Source: Lonicera japonica (lineage: Eukaryota; Streptophyta; Magnoliopsida; Dipsacales; Caprifoliaceae). Taken from it: a stretch of DNA of 64,000 bases. Below are positions 24,516-37,800 of the stretch, one piece after another (positions within the stretch are counted from its first letter, which is position 1; the number at the start of each line of letters is the position of its first letter). The translations under genes and the position numbers were made by a program. The notes below the pieces were generated by a model that saw only the letters and a list, made by a program, of their open reading frames with translations, ran no database searches and was not told the origin of the DNA. Where the stretch lies: the NCBI GenBank assembly GCA_021464415.1, contig CM038468.1:38366969-38430968 (forward strand). Reading direction: 5' to 3'.

Positions 24516-27392
24516 TTAAGTTATTTTACTATGTCCAAGCATCTTGAATCTGTAAAACTACAAAATTAGAGGACAAATGCTACATTAATCAACTTATTTA
24601 CCGAAAATTATGTAGTTTAAATGATGTAACAAACATGCATTCAATAGCATTATCAGAAGATTTCACATAAATGCATGTTCAGTATAATATATATTCCGGC
24701 AAACAGTACCAAGTTAGTTAAAATAACACTAGTCAATTAAGGTCTCAAGCTATTTTATGTACTTGCACTACTTAGTGCTTTGTTTGTTGTTTTAAAAGTT
24801 GTTTATATTTGTAGTGATTTTCTTTAGTCAATTTTACCATGCATGTTCATTTGCTATCAAAGAGATGTTTCTTTTGATTAATTAATTTATTTGTCAATTT
24901 TCTTTAACATAACTCACTTATTATATATTATTGTCTACTAATATAAGCTTAACATGGTTCTTATTCCATCTAATCCATTATTGGAAAAATGTAAATTAAT
25001 GTTTTGCCAGAAATTTATCTAAGTATATATCATAAAATTATACAAATGTCCATCTTAATGGGTAAGGAGTACCATCAATTGAAAAATACACGTGAGTACG
25101 TTATTTTCAAATGTTAGCATTAATTTGAGTGCTATGAATTTGTTATGAAATAGTATATGTTGTTTTCAAATATACGGATGAAATTTCCTTAAATTTCAAA
25201 GAGTTTATATATCAATAGGCAGATTATATTATATGTTAATAGCTCCATTTGATGTTGAAAGACCAAAGAAATTTTATTTGCAATTTAGAATTTGCTTCTT
25301 GAGTGAATGGGTTAGTCTAGTTGATAAGACATCCGCTCAAATTTAGGAAAGGTCATAACTTAAGACCTTCCCTCTTACAAATTAAAAATAAATAAATAAA
25401 TTGCTACTTGTGTGAAGAGTTGTTCCTCTTCTTTTTCCTTGTTTTTTCTTTTCCTTACGTTTTCAAGAAATCTTTATTTGATTTTTGGTAGAAAATTATA
25501 ATTTCACTATTAAGTACTTGACAAAATTAGTATTACTATGGAAATATATTTCATACAAATGGGAATAAACAAAATGCGTATCATAAATGAATAGTGCTAA
25601 AATTACTGGGGTAATCTTATTGTATTTCTTTACTGACATGTATTATATAAGTTGTACTTTCGCAAAGTACAACTTATTTAGTGTATCCAATAAATATAGG
25701 CAGTAAAACTATGGGGTAAAAAATGCATTTTGCATGAAAAATATGCTGATAAAATTCAAATCCTTTTTTGTCCATGTATAAGGTTAGTTTGGCCCAGATT
25801 CTAACGGCCCATGATCCAACCCATCTCTACGGCCGCTAAGAATATGGGTTCGGTGCCTTGTTCACTATATAACAATTAATGCACTATGTTTTTTTTTTTT
25901 TTTTTTTTTTAAAAAAAATTTTAATTTTTTTTTTAAAAAATATTTTGTTTGTCTTTCTTACTTGATTACAGAGTTTATAATTTTAATGCACTATGTTGTT
26001 GTACTTCGCAATTAAAGCATAATGCATGCAAAAATTATATTCTTTTTAGCAATTGGATTACTTATAATAACTTGGGCTAGGTTGAAACTAATACATTAAA
26101 ACTTTCGTATCGTAATAATGTTGGGACTAAATCAATTTTGTTGCTAACTTGCTATAAGGAAATTACTACTCAATAGAATTTTAGTTGAATTCTATTTTTT
26201 TGACTTAAAGTTATATAAATCCATTGAGAAAATAAATATTTAGTATGCCTATTTCCAAAATGTAGATATTGGAAAAATATACACTAAACCTAAAGAATCA
26301 TTTTGAAATCAACTAATTTTCATTGCTTGATTTAATGTTTTAATCTCTTATTAAGTTATATAAATATATACAAAATACCAATGTAGTCTTCGAACAATTC
26401 AAGTAAATACTCTTCCTTTTCTAAATAGCAAAACAACCATTCCACTTAATGACACTACATATTTTTTGTATTAATGAAAATTATTACTATAAAGAGGCAA
26501 ATTTCCTTAAAATTGGACCCAAAAAAATATGCAGGCTTAGGTGAAACTTCAAGAATAAACTCGAGAAAAAAATAAACAATATAAAATTGTTATATGCAAT
26601 AAATTAGCGACAAATGTATGAGCCATACATGCTTTGCCAAAATAAATTTATTTATTTTTCACAATTTCAACAATAGTCCGACCCTAAGCGAACTTGAAAT
26701 GCAAGCCCTTAATCATATTTTTGAGAAAAATATTTCGAAGTGCTTTTGGATTTTCCCAAGTGAATCGTGTTACTTGTTAAGTCAAAAGAACTCTTAATTT
26801 TGCAGGAAATGGGTTAGAAGTTACAAAATACGCAAATCAGGGCGGTATGAAATATATAGTCCGTTTGGATTGAATGGGAAGGATGGAAAGAAAATAGTTA
26901 ATTATGAGGGGAAGAAATGAGTTTAATTTTAAGGGTTTTCAGATAGCTAAGAATAAAAAAAAATTGAATGAAAATAAATCTTGTTTTGATATAAAAAAGA
27001 AAATAAAGGAAATGATTGTAATTTAATAAATTGTTAACAAATTGGGGATAAATTTGAAATAAGTTGAATAATTCATTAAAAACTTTTCATTTTCCTCCCA
27101 ATATTGGAAGGAAATAAAATAAAGAAATATACATGATTGACATTCCCTCTCATTCCCTCCGTTTTCTCTCCATTTCATTTCATAAATCTATCCAAATAAG
27201 TGAAATGTAATCTTTCATCCTCGTTTCCTTTCATTCCTTCAATCCAAATAGACCGTTAATGAATGAACTCAGTTTAACCCAGTTCATTATATGAACATGC
27301 CCAAATAGTTACGATATTAGCTAGGATATCTCAAGAATATTTTTAACATCCACACTTAAATTAACGTTAATTATATTGTATTTAGTTAATAT
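24516..27392. other. Non-coding interval with a SINE-like scrap
   Basis: No gene is recognised in 2.9 kb. Around 25308-25395 a tRNA-like stretch carries an A-box match (TAGTCTAGTTG) and an A-rich end (AAATTAAAAATAAATAAATA), consistent with a short SINE fragment. A T/A homopolymer block lies at 25890-25945. Confidence 0.45.
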
Positions 27393-29331
27393 TGTGCGAA
27401 ATTTGTAATTCTAGAAAATTTTATGTCCATAATTTGGAGAAAAGCTCCTTCCAGGAATGGTAGATCTCTAAATTACCTTTCTGTAGATATAAAGATCATC
27501 TAAATCGGATTCCCAAGCGAGAAATTATTGCTAAAACAAAAACTGGGTAGCATGACCTAAATTTTGCCTGCGGACCGGTATGAGATTTTGGCATACCGGT
27601 CCGGCATTTAAGTTTTAGGGAAATGATACACTGCGGACTGGTATGGGATTTCTGCATACCAATCCGACGTTTAAAAATTTGAAAAATTTTAGGCTGCGGA
27701 CAGGTCTCCCATTTTGGCATACCAGTCCGCCAGTGTGAACAGTGTACCGACTTAATTTGATTTAAGTGCGTTTTATCCCTCTTGTTCACCTATTTTTCGA
27801 CCAAAAATACCCACCCACCACTTTAGAGAGCTCTAGAGAGTTCTAGAGAGAGTAAGCAAGAGATTTTTACTCATTTTTCATCCTTAATCCAAGATTTAAG
27901 CACCAAATCATCTGCATCTCCTTTTCATTTACTATTCATTGTCTTCGACCTTGGGATCGCAGCATACAGGGTTTAAATCATCATTTTTCTTTCTTCTTTT
28001 GGCCTACAAACTCAAGATAGGGGTTTCCTTACTTTTAAGACATGATTATATGATTTTATTACTCAAAAATTGTGGTGTTTAATTCATGTTTGGTTGGAAA
28101 CTAAAAACATAAGAAAATTTATATTGTTTTGTGATCCATAAAGCTGTAAATGCATGATTTAAGGCAAGATATGCCATCTACACTTGATATATAGTGTTAT
28201 CTGCACTACATGAAATATCTCTTGACTGTATGGATAATATTTGTTGAAGTAATGGAGCTGTTTGTGAATTAATTATACCAAGGAATGTGATGTGAAAATT
28301 ATTAATGTGTACATGGCATAAATTGCTTACTATGCACGTTTGAAAGCACGTTTTGCATGTTTTATATCAATATTGTGTCAACCAAAGGTTTGGAAATCCT
28401 TATGGCAAATTCTTGGAGGGACTCGTGATTCATGGTTGGATGAGCTACCTCTTGAAGGGCCTATATTATATCATGTTGATTCAGAGAGCTTGTGTCTCTC
28501 AGGAATTGAAGTTTGTAGCGAATATATAGTGCTTGTCGGGATGGAAAAATAAATAGGGCATGGTGCCTTTGGGTTGAAATCCATAAACCCCTAGGGGAGC
28601 AACGTTTGGCCGTCTATAAGCCACCGGTGAGGAGCCCAGGAACCTAGGCAATTGGCAAAGCACTACTACTTTTGTTAATATCTATCTTTTTATGAAATTG
28701 GGACGGTTGATCCCATGGTTCTATTACGATGATAGCCTTATCATTCTGAAGACTATGAATCACACTTACAATTTGAGTTCTCTGTTGTACGGTAATTGGT
28801 TAACACGGGAAGTAACCTACATTAGCACGTTTACGTACCATATATTTGATGATAATAATTTATGATTACATTGCTGAACAATAGTATGATTTGGAAATAC
28901 GTTAACAAACTTATTTTTGAAACATCATGCCCTATATCTTCCCCCTATTGAGCAAATTGCTCACCCCTGTCTTCTTAAAAATATTACAGGTACTCCCGAG
29001 TCCTATGAGGACAAAGAAACGATGGGATCAGGGACGAAGTAGAAGCTCTGATACAACTCATTTTTGTGATGTATATGTTTTTTTTTCTATAAAGCCATGG
29101 CTAGCCCAAGGACTGTATATGCTTCTGAAGTTTATATGATTTAGCCCTGTATATATCTGTGGTGCACGCTTTAAAGTTATGATATCATTTCTGTACGCCA
29201 TGCTTAATGTACAAATTGTCATTGACTTATAGTCTTCTTATACACCTATCTTAGTCCCACTAAGATTGGTTGGTAACACTCCCAGTCTTAATTATGGTGT
29301 TATCAAGTTAATTAAGGCGGGGGGTGTTACA
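27393..29331 (+). mobile_element. Solo LTR of a Ty3/gypsy-type element
   Basis: The 1.94-kb segment begins TGTGCGAAATTTG and ends GGGGGGTGTTACA, so it has TG...CA termini and the G-rich end common in plant gypsy LTRs. ATAT flanks it on both sides (27389-27392 and 29332-29335), a probable shortened target duplication. There is no internal coding region and no second LTR, so it is best read as a solo LTR left by intra-element recombination. The 70-codon open frame at 28340 has no recognised domain. A three-unit hairpin repeat lies near its start. Confidence 0.65.
27571..27729. repeat. Three hairpin repeats at exact 63-bp spacing within the solo LTR
   Basis: CGGACCGGTATG, CGGACTGGTATG and CGGACAGGTCTC start at 27571, 27634 and 27697. 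Each is paired about 20 bp downstream with its near reverse complement (CATACCGGTCCG, CATACCAATCCG, CATACCAGTCCG). The period is 63 bp with arms of about 12 bp. Confidence 0.8.
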
Positions 29332-29534
29332 ATATTTATTCTTGATTTTCCTACCCAAGTCTCAACTACATATAAATGAGAAAGTTAAATGAGTTTCAAT
29401 GACAATTGTTGTTTCATTAAACATTTTCAATTCAATATTGGAGTATGTTGAAAGAATGGGGTTTATTGACTTAAACCTCACGCTAATAGGTATATTTAAG
29501 TAAACCCCCCAAAATAATTTTTATTAAATATAAC

Positions 29535-31068
29535 TGTAGACACCCCGATCCGTGACCCCCGCAAGAACTCTAACGACCTTCGAGAACTACTGTTTTTGGG
29601 TCTGGCACCCACCCGAGCACCCGAAACTACCCCAAAAGGGTTTGTTGGCCAACAAACCTATTTTGAATAGAGATTGTCGCACGACATATCATATTGTCGC
29701 GCAACAAACACTCTTATGTCGCGCGACAATCTCTCCTGACACCAGACCATCCACTCTCTGACACATCAGTCTGTCAGAAACGTCACTTCAGCCGTTTGCC
29801 GCGCGACATAGGACACATTGTCGCGCGACATATGCCCCTTTAGGGGAAGTGTCGCGCGACATACTCTCCCGAGCAGTATAAATAGGCCAACACCCCCAAG
29901 GGTTCAGGGGCAGCAAGTTGGGATTGAAGAATTCTAAGCTTTAAATCTGATTTTCTAGTCTTTTATCAAGCATTCTCTATTATAGTCTTATTTCTGAAGA
30001 ATTATCGAATCTATTCTCGACACTCGACGTGTCCTGTCTCTGGAATCGAATTCCCGGAAATATCTGAAGAAGGAAAAGATCATTAGGAGATCTCTCTGCC
30101 GTATTATATTTTCTTTCTTATTATTATTCTCGTCGGGGAGGTAAAGAAAGTCTCTTCTAGTATTTAACATTAGATATATGTGTACTCGTTTTATTTCTTT
30201 TGTTTTGTCCACGTTTTACTTGAATAAACTAATTGCCAAGTTACAAATAGTCTACCGTTTTCAAAACAAAAGACCCTGATAAAACTATTTACAAAACCAG
30301 AAGAGTAAGTACGTTACCATCCGGATAAAACCTTGTTTTCAAAACCCGGACCAGTAAAACTTACTTAGGAATTAAAAACCCGGTGTATCTTATCTGTTTC
30401 ATAGATTGTGATACGTCCGGTTGAACTCCTCTCAAGAGTTCTAATTCCACATTGAATTAGTTCCAGTTTAAAGATCCAAAATTTTACAAAAGTAATCACT
30501 ACAGGAGAAAATCGTCATTATCTGAGAAATAATACGGGACACTCTTTCAAAAACAAAAAGGATTTATCATTCGTACTTACATCTTTCAATAAATAAGAAT
30601 ATTAGATCTCGGAACACAAAGGTTTTCATCCCTTTTCCCATTTTCCCTAAAAATTAGGGTTTTCACTTAGAAAGTAGTAGACTGTCAGTAAAAGCATCCA
30701 AGTTTTTCAACATAAAATAAATATATAAAAGGCTACTAGAGACCGAAAGGACAGAATGGGTGCTTAACACCTTCCCAAACCGTAATATAGTTTCCGAACT
30801 CTATAGAATCCTGGTTTCGTAGACAAATGTGTAAAGAAAGGCTTGTCTATAGCCTTTCCTCTTACACGACCCTTTTTGTCCGTTTTTTTCGTAAAACGTA
30901 CTGGCGACTCTGAATGAACCCTTTTGCATCTAGAAATAGGACATAGGGACATGTGATATGAATCAACAAAGATACTCTAGCAAATGGAACGACGGAATCC
31001 GTTCCGACGTTTCAGACGCCCAACCGAACGGGGACGAGACTCGGGGGTCGCATTTGCGGATTCTCACA
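29535..31068 (+). repeat. 5' long terminal repeat
   Basis: Runs from TGTAGACACC to TTCTCACA, directly followed by G and the primer-binding site. It contains a 20-bp palindrome (29639-29658), six GTCGCGCGAC-type palindromes and a TATA box near 29877. The end is fixed by comparison with the 3' copy. Confidence 0.93.
29675..29884 (+). promoter_or_regulatory. LTR promoter: palindrome array plus TATA box
   Basis: The 12-bp palindrome TGTCGCGCGACA occurs exactly at 29717, 29819 and 29850, and with one mismatch at 29675, 29695 and 29797. TATAAATAG starts at 29877, 16 bp after the last copy. The same motif and layout recur at the two antisense genes of the element. Confidence 0.8.
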
Positions 31069-31069
31069 G

Positions 31070-31088
31070 TGGCGACTCTGCTGGGGAC
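31070..31088 (+). other. Primer-binding site, tRNA-Arg type
   Basis: TGGCGACTCTGCTGGGGAC begins one base after the 5' LTR. It is nearly complementary to the 3' end of a plant tRNA-Arg (from memory, one carrying ...CCCCAGTGGAGTCG plus CCA), the primer type reported for Ogre elements. The exact tRNA should be confirmed by search. Confidence 0.7.
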
Positions 31089-31824
31089 TGTTAGAAAACT
31101 AGATTCTTATATGTGGACTTTTGTTTATCTGTTGAATACTTGCTTTTACCGCTTTCCCTACTTGTGTAAATTGTTTCGAGGAGAAACCTTTTTTTTGAAA
31201 ATGGAAGTTTTTTTAAAAAATACGTAATAAAGATGATGATATTTACGAAACCAACCTTTCGAACTTTACACACACTATCACAAATCATGCATTGGTACTA
31301 CGAGTGTGAAATTACCCCAAACCCTCGGAAGTATTATAAGTGAGTAGGGAGTTGGCTTGCTTGGGCCAACATAAACCGAAAGCATTTACTTCCACTCTCC
31401 TTGGCCAAGTACGCCCCCGAGGTATATCGAGTGACGAGAACACTCACGTACCCGGGAAGTATATCAAAAGGCTCTTGCACGTACCCGCCCTTGGGGTATA
31501 TCGCAAGGTCTTGCCAAATAAGAGGGAGCCTGAAGCCTTAACCGTTCGTACACCTGCGCTGCATATAAAATTGAGTTGGCTAAAACACTTGTCAAACAGC
31601 CGTAGGGGATGTACCACCTTACGGCTTACTTTCCAACACCTTTTTAAATCCGAGGCTTTTATCAGCAATTTTTAGTATTTCTTTTGGCAAAAAATCGAGT
31701 CGCATCACAGTCTTCCTTCATCTTCGCCACGTGGTTTCGTCTACAGCCGTAAAGCGACGACAGTCTGGAAGGTTGGGCCGGTCGAGATCACACCGGAAGA
31801 CTAGTAAGACCAAGCACACCCGAA
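31089..31824 (+). other. Untranslated leader of the retrotransposon
   Basis: No recognisable protein is encoded before the gag start at 31825. Three copies of a GGTATATCG/AAGTATATC motif after CCC-rich text occur between 31410 and 31505 and could belong to an RNA structure used for packaging; this is inference. Confidence 0.5.
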
Positions 31825-34800
31825 ATGGCCGAGGGACGTGAGAATCAAGAGACAGATCAGAGCCTAGCCAAGGCATCTGTAGTTCAGCCAACTTTAGCCG
31901 AGATGCATCGTCTGTTGACGACTGTCAGCATGAACCTAGCAAGCCTCACAAACGAGCAACAGAATACCCGTGTCCGAATAAAGGAGTTGTCAGCCGAACG
32001 AGCCGCACCACCGGGTTTTGAACGATTACCACCGAATCGAGATCCGAACCAAGGACAGTCTTCACAAGTGCTTCCCCCGATCCAAGGAACCAACCCACCA
32101 CCAACGGGTCCCATCATAGCCAGTCCCGTTCAAATCGATCCCAATAACCAGAATCAATGGGCCCCGGATTCAGGCCCCATTTATCAGCAACAAGAGCCAC
32201 CCATAGTTTGGCCGCAACCCCAAGTACAACCCGGATTTGACCCCCAATACCAACCATGGCCACAAGTTCCCGTAAGACCCATACCACCGGCCCCAATAGC
32301 CCCTCCCAATGAATACCCAGACATCAATCGACTTCGGGCAGTGTATGCAGAATCGATTATAGCTCGGGAACAGCCCGATGAGGCGTCAAGAGAGAGCGAA
32401 GAGATGAAAAAACTGAAAGAACATATGAAGATTCTGCAAAGAGGAATTTCTCTGATAAAAGGGGCAGACGAGATTACAAATATGAATGCTTTCTCCCTCT
32501 ACCCAGAAGCAAGACTGCCTTAGGGATTCAAGCTCCCTTCCATCACCAAATTCACAGGAACCACACCCCCCAAAACCCATCTTCAATCCTACATCAGATC
32601 CATGCAAGTATCAGGCTGTGGGGAGCCGGAGTTGGCTCAAGCATTTCACATGACTCTCACGGGGGCCGCCCTGTGATGGTTTTTTTATCTGGAGAGACAC
32701 CACACGAAGACTTTGGGAGATATCTTCAAGGAGTTCATGGCCAAATACGGATCCAACGAAGATTTAGAAATAACCCGTAAACACCTGGAAATGGCTAAAC
32801 AGGGCGAGAAAGAGAGCTTCAGCGATTTCATCACACGCTGGAGAGAGATGGCCTCCCAAATGTCCAAGCGACCTGATGAAGATGAACAGCTGGAGATCAT
32901 ACAGAAGAATTTCACCCCGGCCGTACTGAGTTGCATAGGAAAGCATGTATTCCCACACTTCAGAGCCCTGTTGAGTATGGGGTCGTAAGTAGAGGAAGAA
33001 CTGGCCAAGAAGGCAGAAACAGATACCAAGAAAGCCTCATACACCGGGAGAAAAACAGCCACTCCAGCCATGAATCAACTAAGCTCGCACCCATATCAAC
33101 AAAACCCATTCCAACAAACACAACAAACCCCTCCGATGAGTTGGCCTGCACAAGGAGACTCTTCAAACACCGAGGCTAAGAGGAGGAGAAACTTCTGCAC
33201 CCTCCCCACTACCCTGGTCAAAAGCCTGGAGCTACTCCGAAAGGCCGGACTGATCACTCCACTCAACCCGCGCCCCCCACCAAACCCTATTCCCAGCACC
33301 TGGAGAATGAATGAAAACTGTGCATACCATCAAGCAGCGGGCCATGACACGGAATGCTGCTTGGCTCTTCGCCATCGTATCCAGGACCTCATTGAAGCCG
33401 GAACCATTCCCACACCCGGCGGTCCCAATGTTACCAACAATCCACTTCCTAACCATGCTCCACCTGCGGGAATTAATGCCTTGACCACTGATGAAGAAGG
33501 CTTTGACCCCGTAAGACTCATTCAGAATGACCCAGCCTATAAGGCGCCCGTTATGCTACCAGCAAAGGCTCAAGTTGCCCCAGGCCTCAATCCAATAATC
33601 GACCAATGGATGGCTAAGATGAACTTCCTACCCGGGCAGGGTTTAGGAAAGGCAAATCAAGGGATCTCACAGCCACTTACAATCAAAACCAATCCCGGAA
33701 AATCTGGGATAGGATGGACCCAGGAGAAGAAAAAACAGCCATGGAAACCCCAAGGCCCCCCTAAAGAGACAATCTGTATGACAGAAACCTCCCCCGCAAC
33801 TTGTAGTTGGTCGGCAGAGCCAGAGTCATCAAAAATCCCAGAGGGATCAAACCCAGCATCCCTTTGGATCCAACAAATCACCCGTTCAGGAAGGGTAAAC
33901 CAACCACCACCGGTGGATGCCGAGAAATCACCACCTACTAAAGAAATAGGAGAAGATCGAGTACTTGAGCAGTTGAAGAAGACCCAGGCACACATCATCA
34001 TTTGGGGCCTCTTGATTGCCTCCAAACCTCACAGGACCGCCTTCATCAAACTTCTAGACGAGGCCGTCATATCACCAGACTCCACACCCGAACAATTACC
34101 AAATATGATCGGGTCACTTACAGTCCAAAAAAGCCTGTCATTTTCAGATGAAGACTTGTCTCCATTGGGGAGGAAACACAGCCTGGTCCTCCATATCACC
34201 ATCCGAACCAGAGGGAAAATCCTGCCACAAGTCCTCATCGACAACGGGTCAACCATAAACGTTTGCCCCCTAAAAATCGCTAGATGTCTGGGTATCTTGG
34301 ATTCAGAGCTTTCCCCGTCAGCTGTGACTGTTAGGGCCTATGACAATACCAGAAGGGCCGTTCTGGGTTCTTTGAAGCTTGATCTCATGGTCGGTCCCGA
34401 AAACTTTTCGGCTGACTTTCAAATCATAGACATTCCCTCCAGTTTTAACCTCATGTTAGGAAGAGCATGGCTACACGATATAGGAGCACTCCCCTCCTCC
34501 TTACACCAGAAGATCAAGATATCGTTCGAAGGAAATATAATCACCATCCAAGGAGATCCTGAAAGGACCTTGGCGGATCTGGAGTTACCTGTATTGGGCA
34601 TCGGGAGCCAGAGCATACAGTTGGGAGGCTTTTCTTAAGAGCCATAAGTATAAGCTCTCACCACCCAAAGAATCGAGTATCTACCCCCTGACAACATTCC
34701 CAGTCTCAGCGCCAAGATCACAAATATGCTGAGGATGATGAAATATTTACCTGGAGCCAGTCTAGGGATGGGACAGCCAGGGTTACTCCAGGCCTTAGAA

Positions 34801-37800
34801 CCAGTGACGAGGCACGAAAAAGAAGGTTTGGGATACCAGCACACCGAAGAAGACGACAAAGAGAAAAGAAGCCGAGGGCATCAGTATCCGAGTTTTAGCT
34901 CTCTGAATGGGTTTTTTGTCAAAGAGGGAGAGGACTTCCCCTTTTGTGGTTTTCAAGAACCTTGGAGAAACAGCGACGGAGAGAACCTTCCGGGATGGGA
35001 AATCTTCTATGAAGAGGACCTTTATATCAAGGAAGACGTCATACACAGCTTCTCTACCAAGTTGACAATCGGGCCAGAGGAAGAAAATGAAGACGACAAA
35101 GATGAAGAGGAAGAATTGGTCGGAGATCTCTTTGATGTCAAGGCCCTAGAAGATGAGGAACCAAGAGACGACCCTGTACACTTGATACACGCAGATCCGG
35201 ATTGCCAAGGAAAAGGGGAAAATAGTGAAAATGTAAGGGTGAGAGATAGGAGTGAGGGTAAGGCTAAGGAGGACTCACTCCTAGATTTATTTTTTGTACC
35301 TGTAAACACCATTATCAATGAAGAAGATTCTGTTTTGCGTTATCCTGATAATTTTAATTCTGTAATTGCTTATATGGAGTTAGAATGACTAAACGAACAC
35401 CCTGAACAGGAGGAGCAGCGTATACAGAGCGAGGAAGGAGACACTCTTGTGATCAACCTCGGGACAAAAGAGGAGAGAAAAGAGGTCCGTATTGGGGCAA
35501 GTCTAAGTAAGACAGAAAGAGAAGAATTCACACAAACTCTGAAAGAGTATGTGGATGTCTTCGCTTGGTCCTATGCAGATATGACATGTTTAAACAGCCA
35601 GATAGTCATGCACGAGATACACACCAAGCCAGAATTTAGGCCCGTCAAGCGAAAGTTGAGGAAACTTACACCAGAATGGTCCCTGAAAGTAAAAGAAGAA
35701 GTGATGAAACAACTGAGTGTAGGGTTCTTGCGGGTGATCGAGTACCCTTCATGGTTAGCCAATATTGTACCCGTTCCAAAGGAAAATGGGAAGGTCCGCA
35801 TGTGTGTGGATTACCGAGATCTTAACAAAGCTTGCCCAAAAGACGATTTTCCATTACCCAACATCGACTTGATAATGGATAATACTGCCAACCATGCCCT
35901 GAAGTCCTTTGTAGATGGTTTTGCCGGGTATAATCAGATTAAGATGCACCCAGATCACCAGGAGAAAACTGCATTCATCACATCGTGGGGAACATACTGC
36001 TACACCGTTATGCCATTCGGGCTGAAGAATGCCGGAGCAACATATCAGAGGGCAGCAACAGCTATCTTCCACGACATGATTCACAAAGAAGTAGAGGTGT
36101 ATATGGACGACATGATAATCAAGTCGAAGGAGAGGGAAGGCCATGTACCAGCCTTACAAGCTTTCTTTGACCGCCTCCGCCAGTACCAGATGAGACTCAA
36201 TCCGCAAAAATGTGTGTTCGGGGTAACCAAGGGAAAACTCCTGGGGTATGTCGTCAGTAAAAAGGGAATTGAGGTAGACCCTGCCAAAGTTCGAGCAATC
36301 CGAGACATGCTCGAACCTAGTACAGAGAAAGAAGTCCGAGGATTTTTGGGAAATTTGCAGTACATCAGCAGGTTCATCTCTCAGCTTACCCAAACTTGTG
36401 AACCTATTTTCAAACTCCTGAGGAAGTCTTCACCCGGAGAATGGGACGATCAGTGCCAAGAGGCTTTTGATAGAATTAAGGATTACCTCTCCAACCCCCC
36501 AGTATTAGCCCCACCACAGACCGGGCTGCCACTAATCCTATACCTGACCGTCATTGATTCTGCCGCAGGAGCCATGCTAGTACAACACCTGACCGATACC
36601 CGGAAAGAGCAGGCCATCTATTACATTAGCAAGAAGTTGTCCCCGTTTGAGATAAACTACACACCATTGGAGAAATCATGCACCGCTCTCGTCTGGGTAA
36701 CACAGAAATTACGACATTACATGTTGGTTTTCCCAGTCATCCTGGCATCACGAATTGATCCGTTGAAATACCTCTTCGAGAAACCAGCTCTCTCGAACCG
36801 TATGGAAAAATGGTTATTCCTGCTCTCCGAATTCGACATCACCTACATGACGCAGAAGACGATCAAAGGCAATATCATAGCTGATTGCCTAGCCCACAAT
36901 TCGATATTGGGGGACATGCTAGAAGAAGCCGAGTTCCCGGATGAAACTATCATGAATGTCGAGGTTAATGAAGACTGGAAATTATATTTTGACGGGGCCG
37001 CCAACCGAAACAGAAACGGGATAGGCATTCTGTTAGTCTCTCCAGACCAAACTCACTCCCCGGTATCATATCGTCTGGACTTCTTCTGCACCAACAACAT
37101 GGCTGAATATGAAGCTTGCATCATCGGGTTGGAGATCGCACTCCAAAGGGGTATAAAAAGAATACAGGTATACGGAGATTCAACACTAGTGGTCCACCAA
37201 GTTCTGAAGGAATGGAAGATTAGAAATGAGAAATTAGTCCCTTACCTCACCCGACTGGAGGATATCGCAGGAAGGTTTAAGCATGCGGAGTTTTACTATG
37301 TCCCCAGGTCACAAAACAGTTTTGCTGACGCACTTGCAACCCTGGCATCTATGATCGATATCCCAGAGGGAATGGAAGAAATAATTCTTACAGTACAAAA
37401 GAAATCCGGACCAGCACACTGCATAGCCCTTGAGGTAGAAAGTGAAGAGGAAAGGGACTCAACCACTTGGTTTTATGATATCTAGAACCTACTGAAAAAC
37501 CACCAGTACCCCGAGCAAACAGACAAAAAAACACGGGTCACACTCAGGAGATTAGCATCAGGATTCATACTTTGTGCCGACAGGCTATACAAAAGGAACT
37601 ACGATGGGACCCATCTCCAATGTCTGGCAGAAGAAGAATCCGTCTAAGTGATGGATCAAATACATGGGGGCGATAGTGGACCTCACATGAGCGGCCATAC
37701 ACTTGCCCGAAAGATCATCAGGCAAGGCTATTACTGGTCTACCCTGCAGAACGACTGCGTTAATCACGTGCGCCATTACCACAAATGCCAAATTTATGCT

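Noticed and set aside
28340..28552. 70-codon open frame in the solo LTR
   Set aside because: No domain; it lies inside an LTR with clear termini.
29675..29861. Regular palindromic repeats as a CRISPR-like array
   Set aside because: Spacing is irregular and the repeats sit in LTR promoters of a plant retrotransposon.
29717..29861. CGCG palindromes as CAMTA binding sites
   Set aside because: The flanking bases (T before the first CGCG, A after the second) break the VCGCGB consensus on both sides.
31340..31675. 111-codon open frame between the primer-binding site and gag, possibly an Ogre-type ORF1
   Set aside because: No recognisable domain, and it overlaps repeated leader motifs. Ogre ORF1 is normally much longer.
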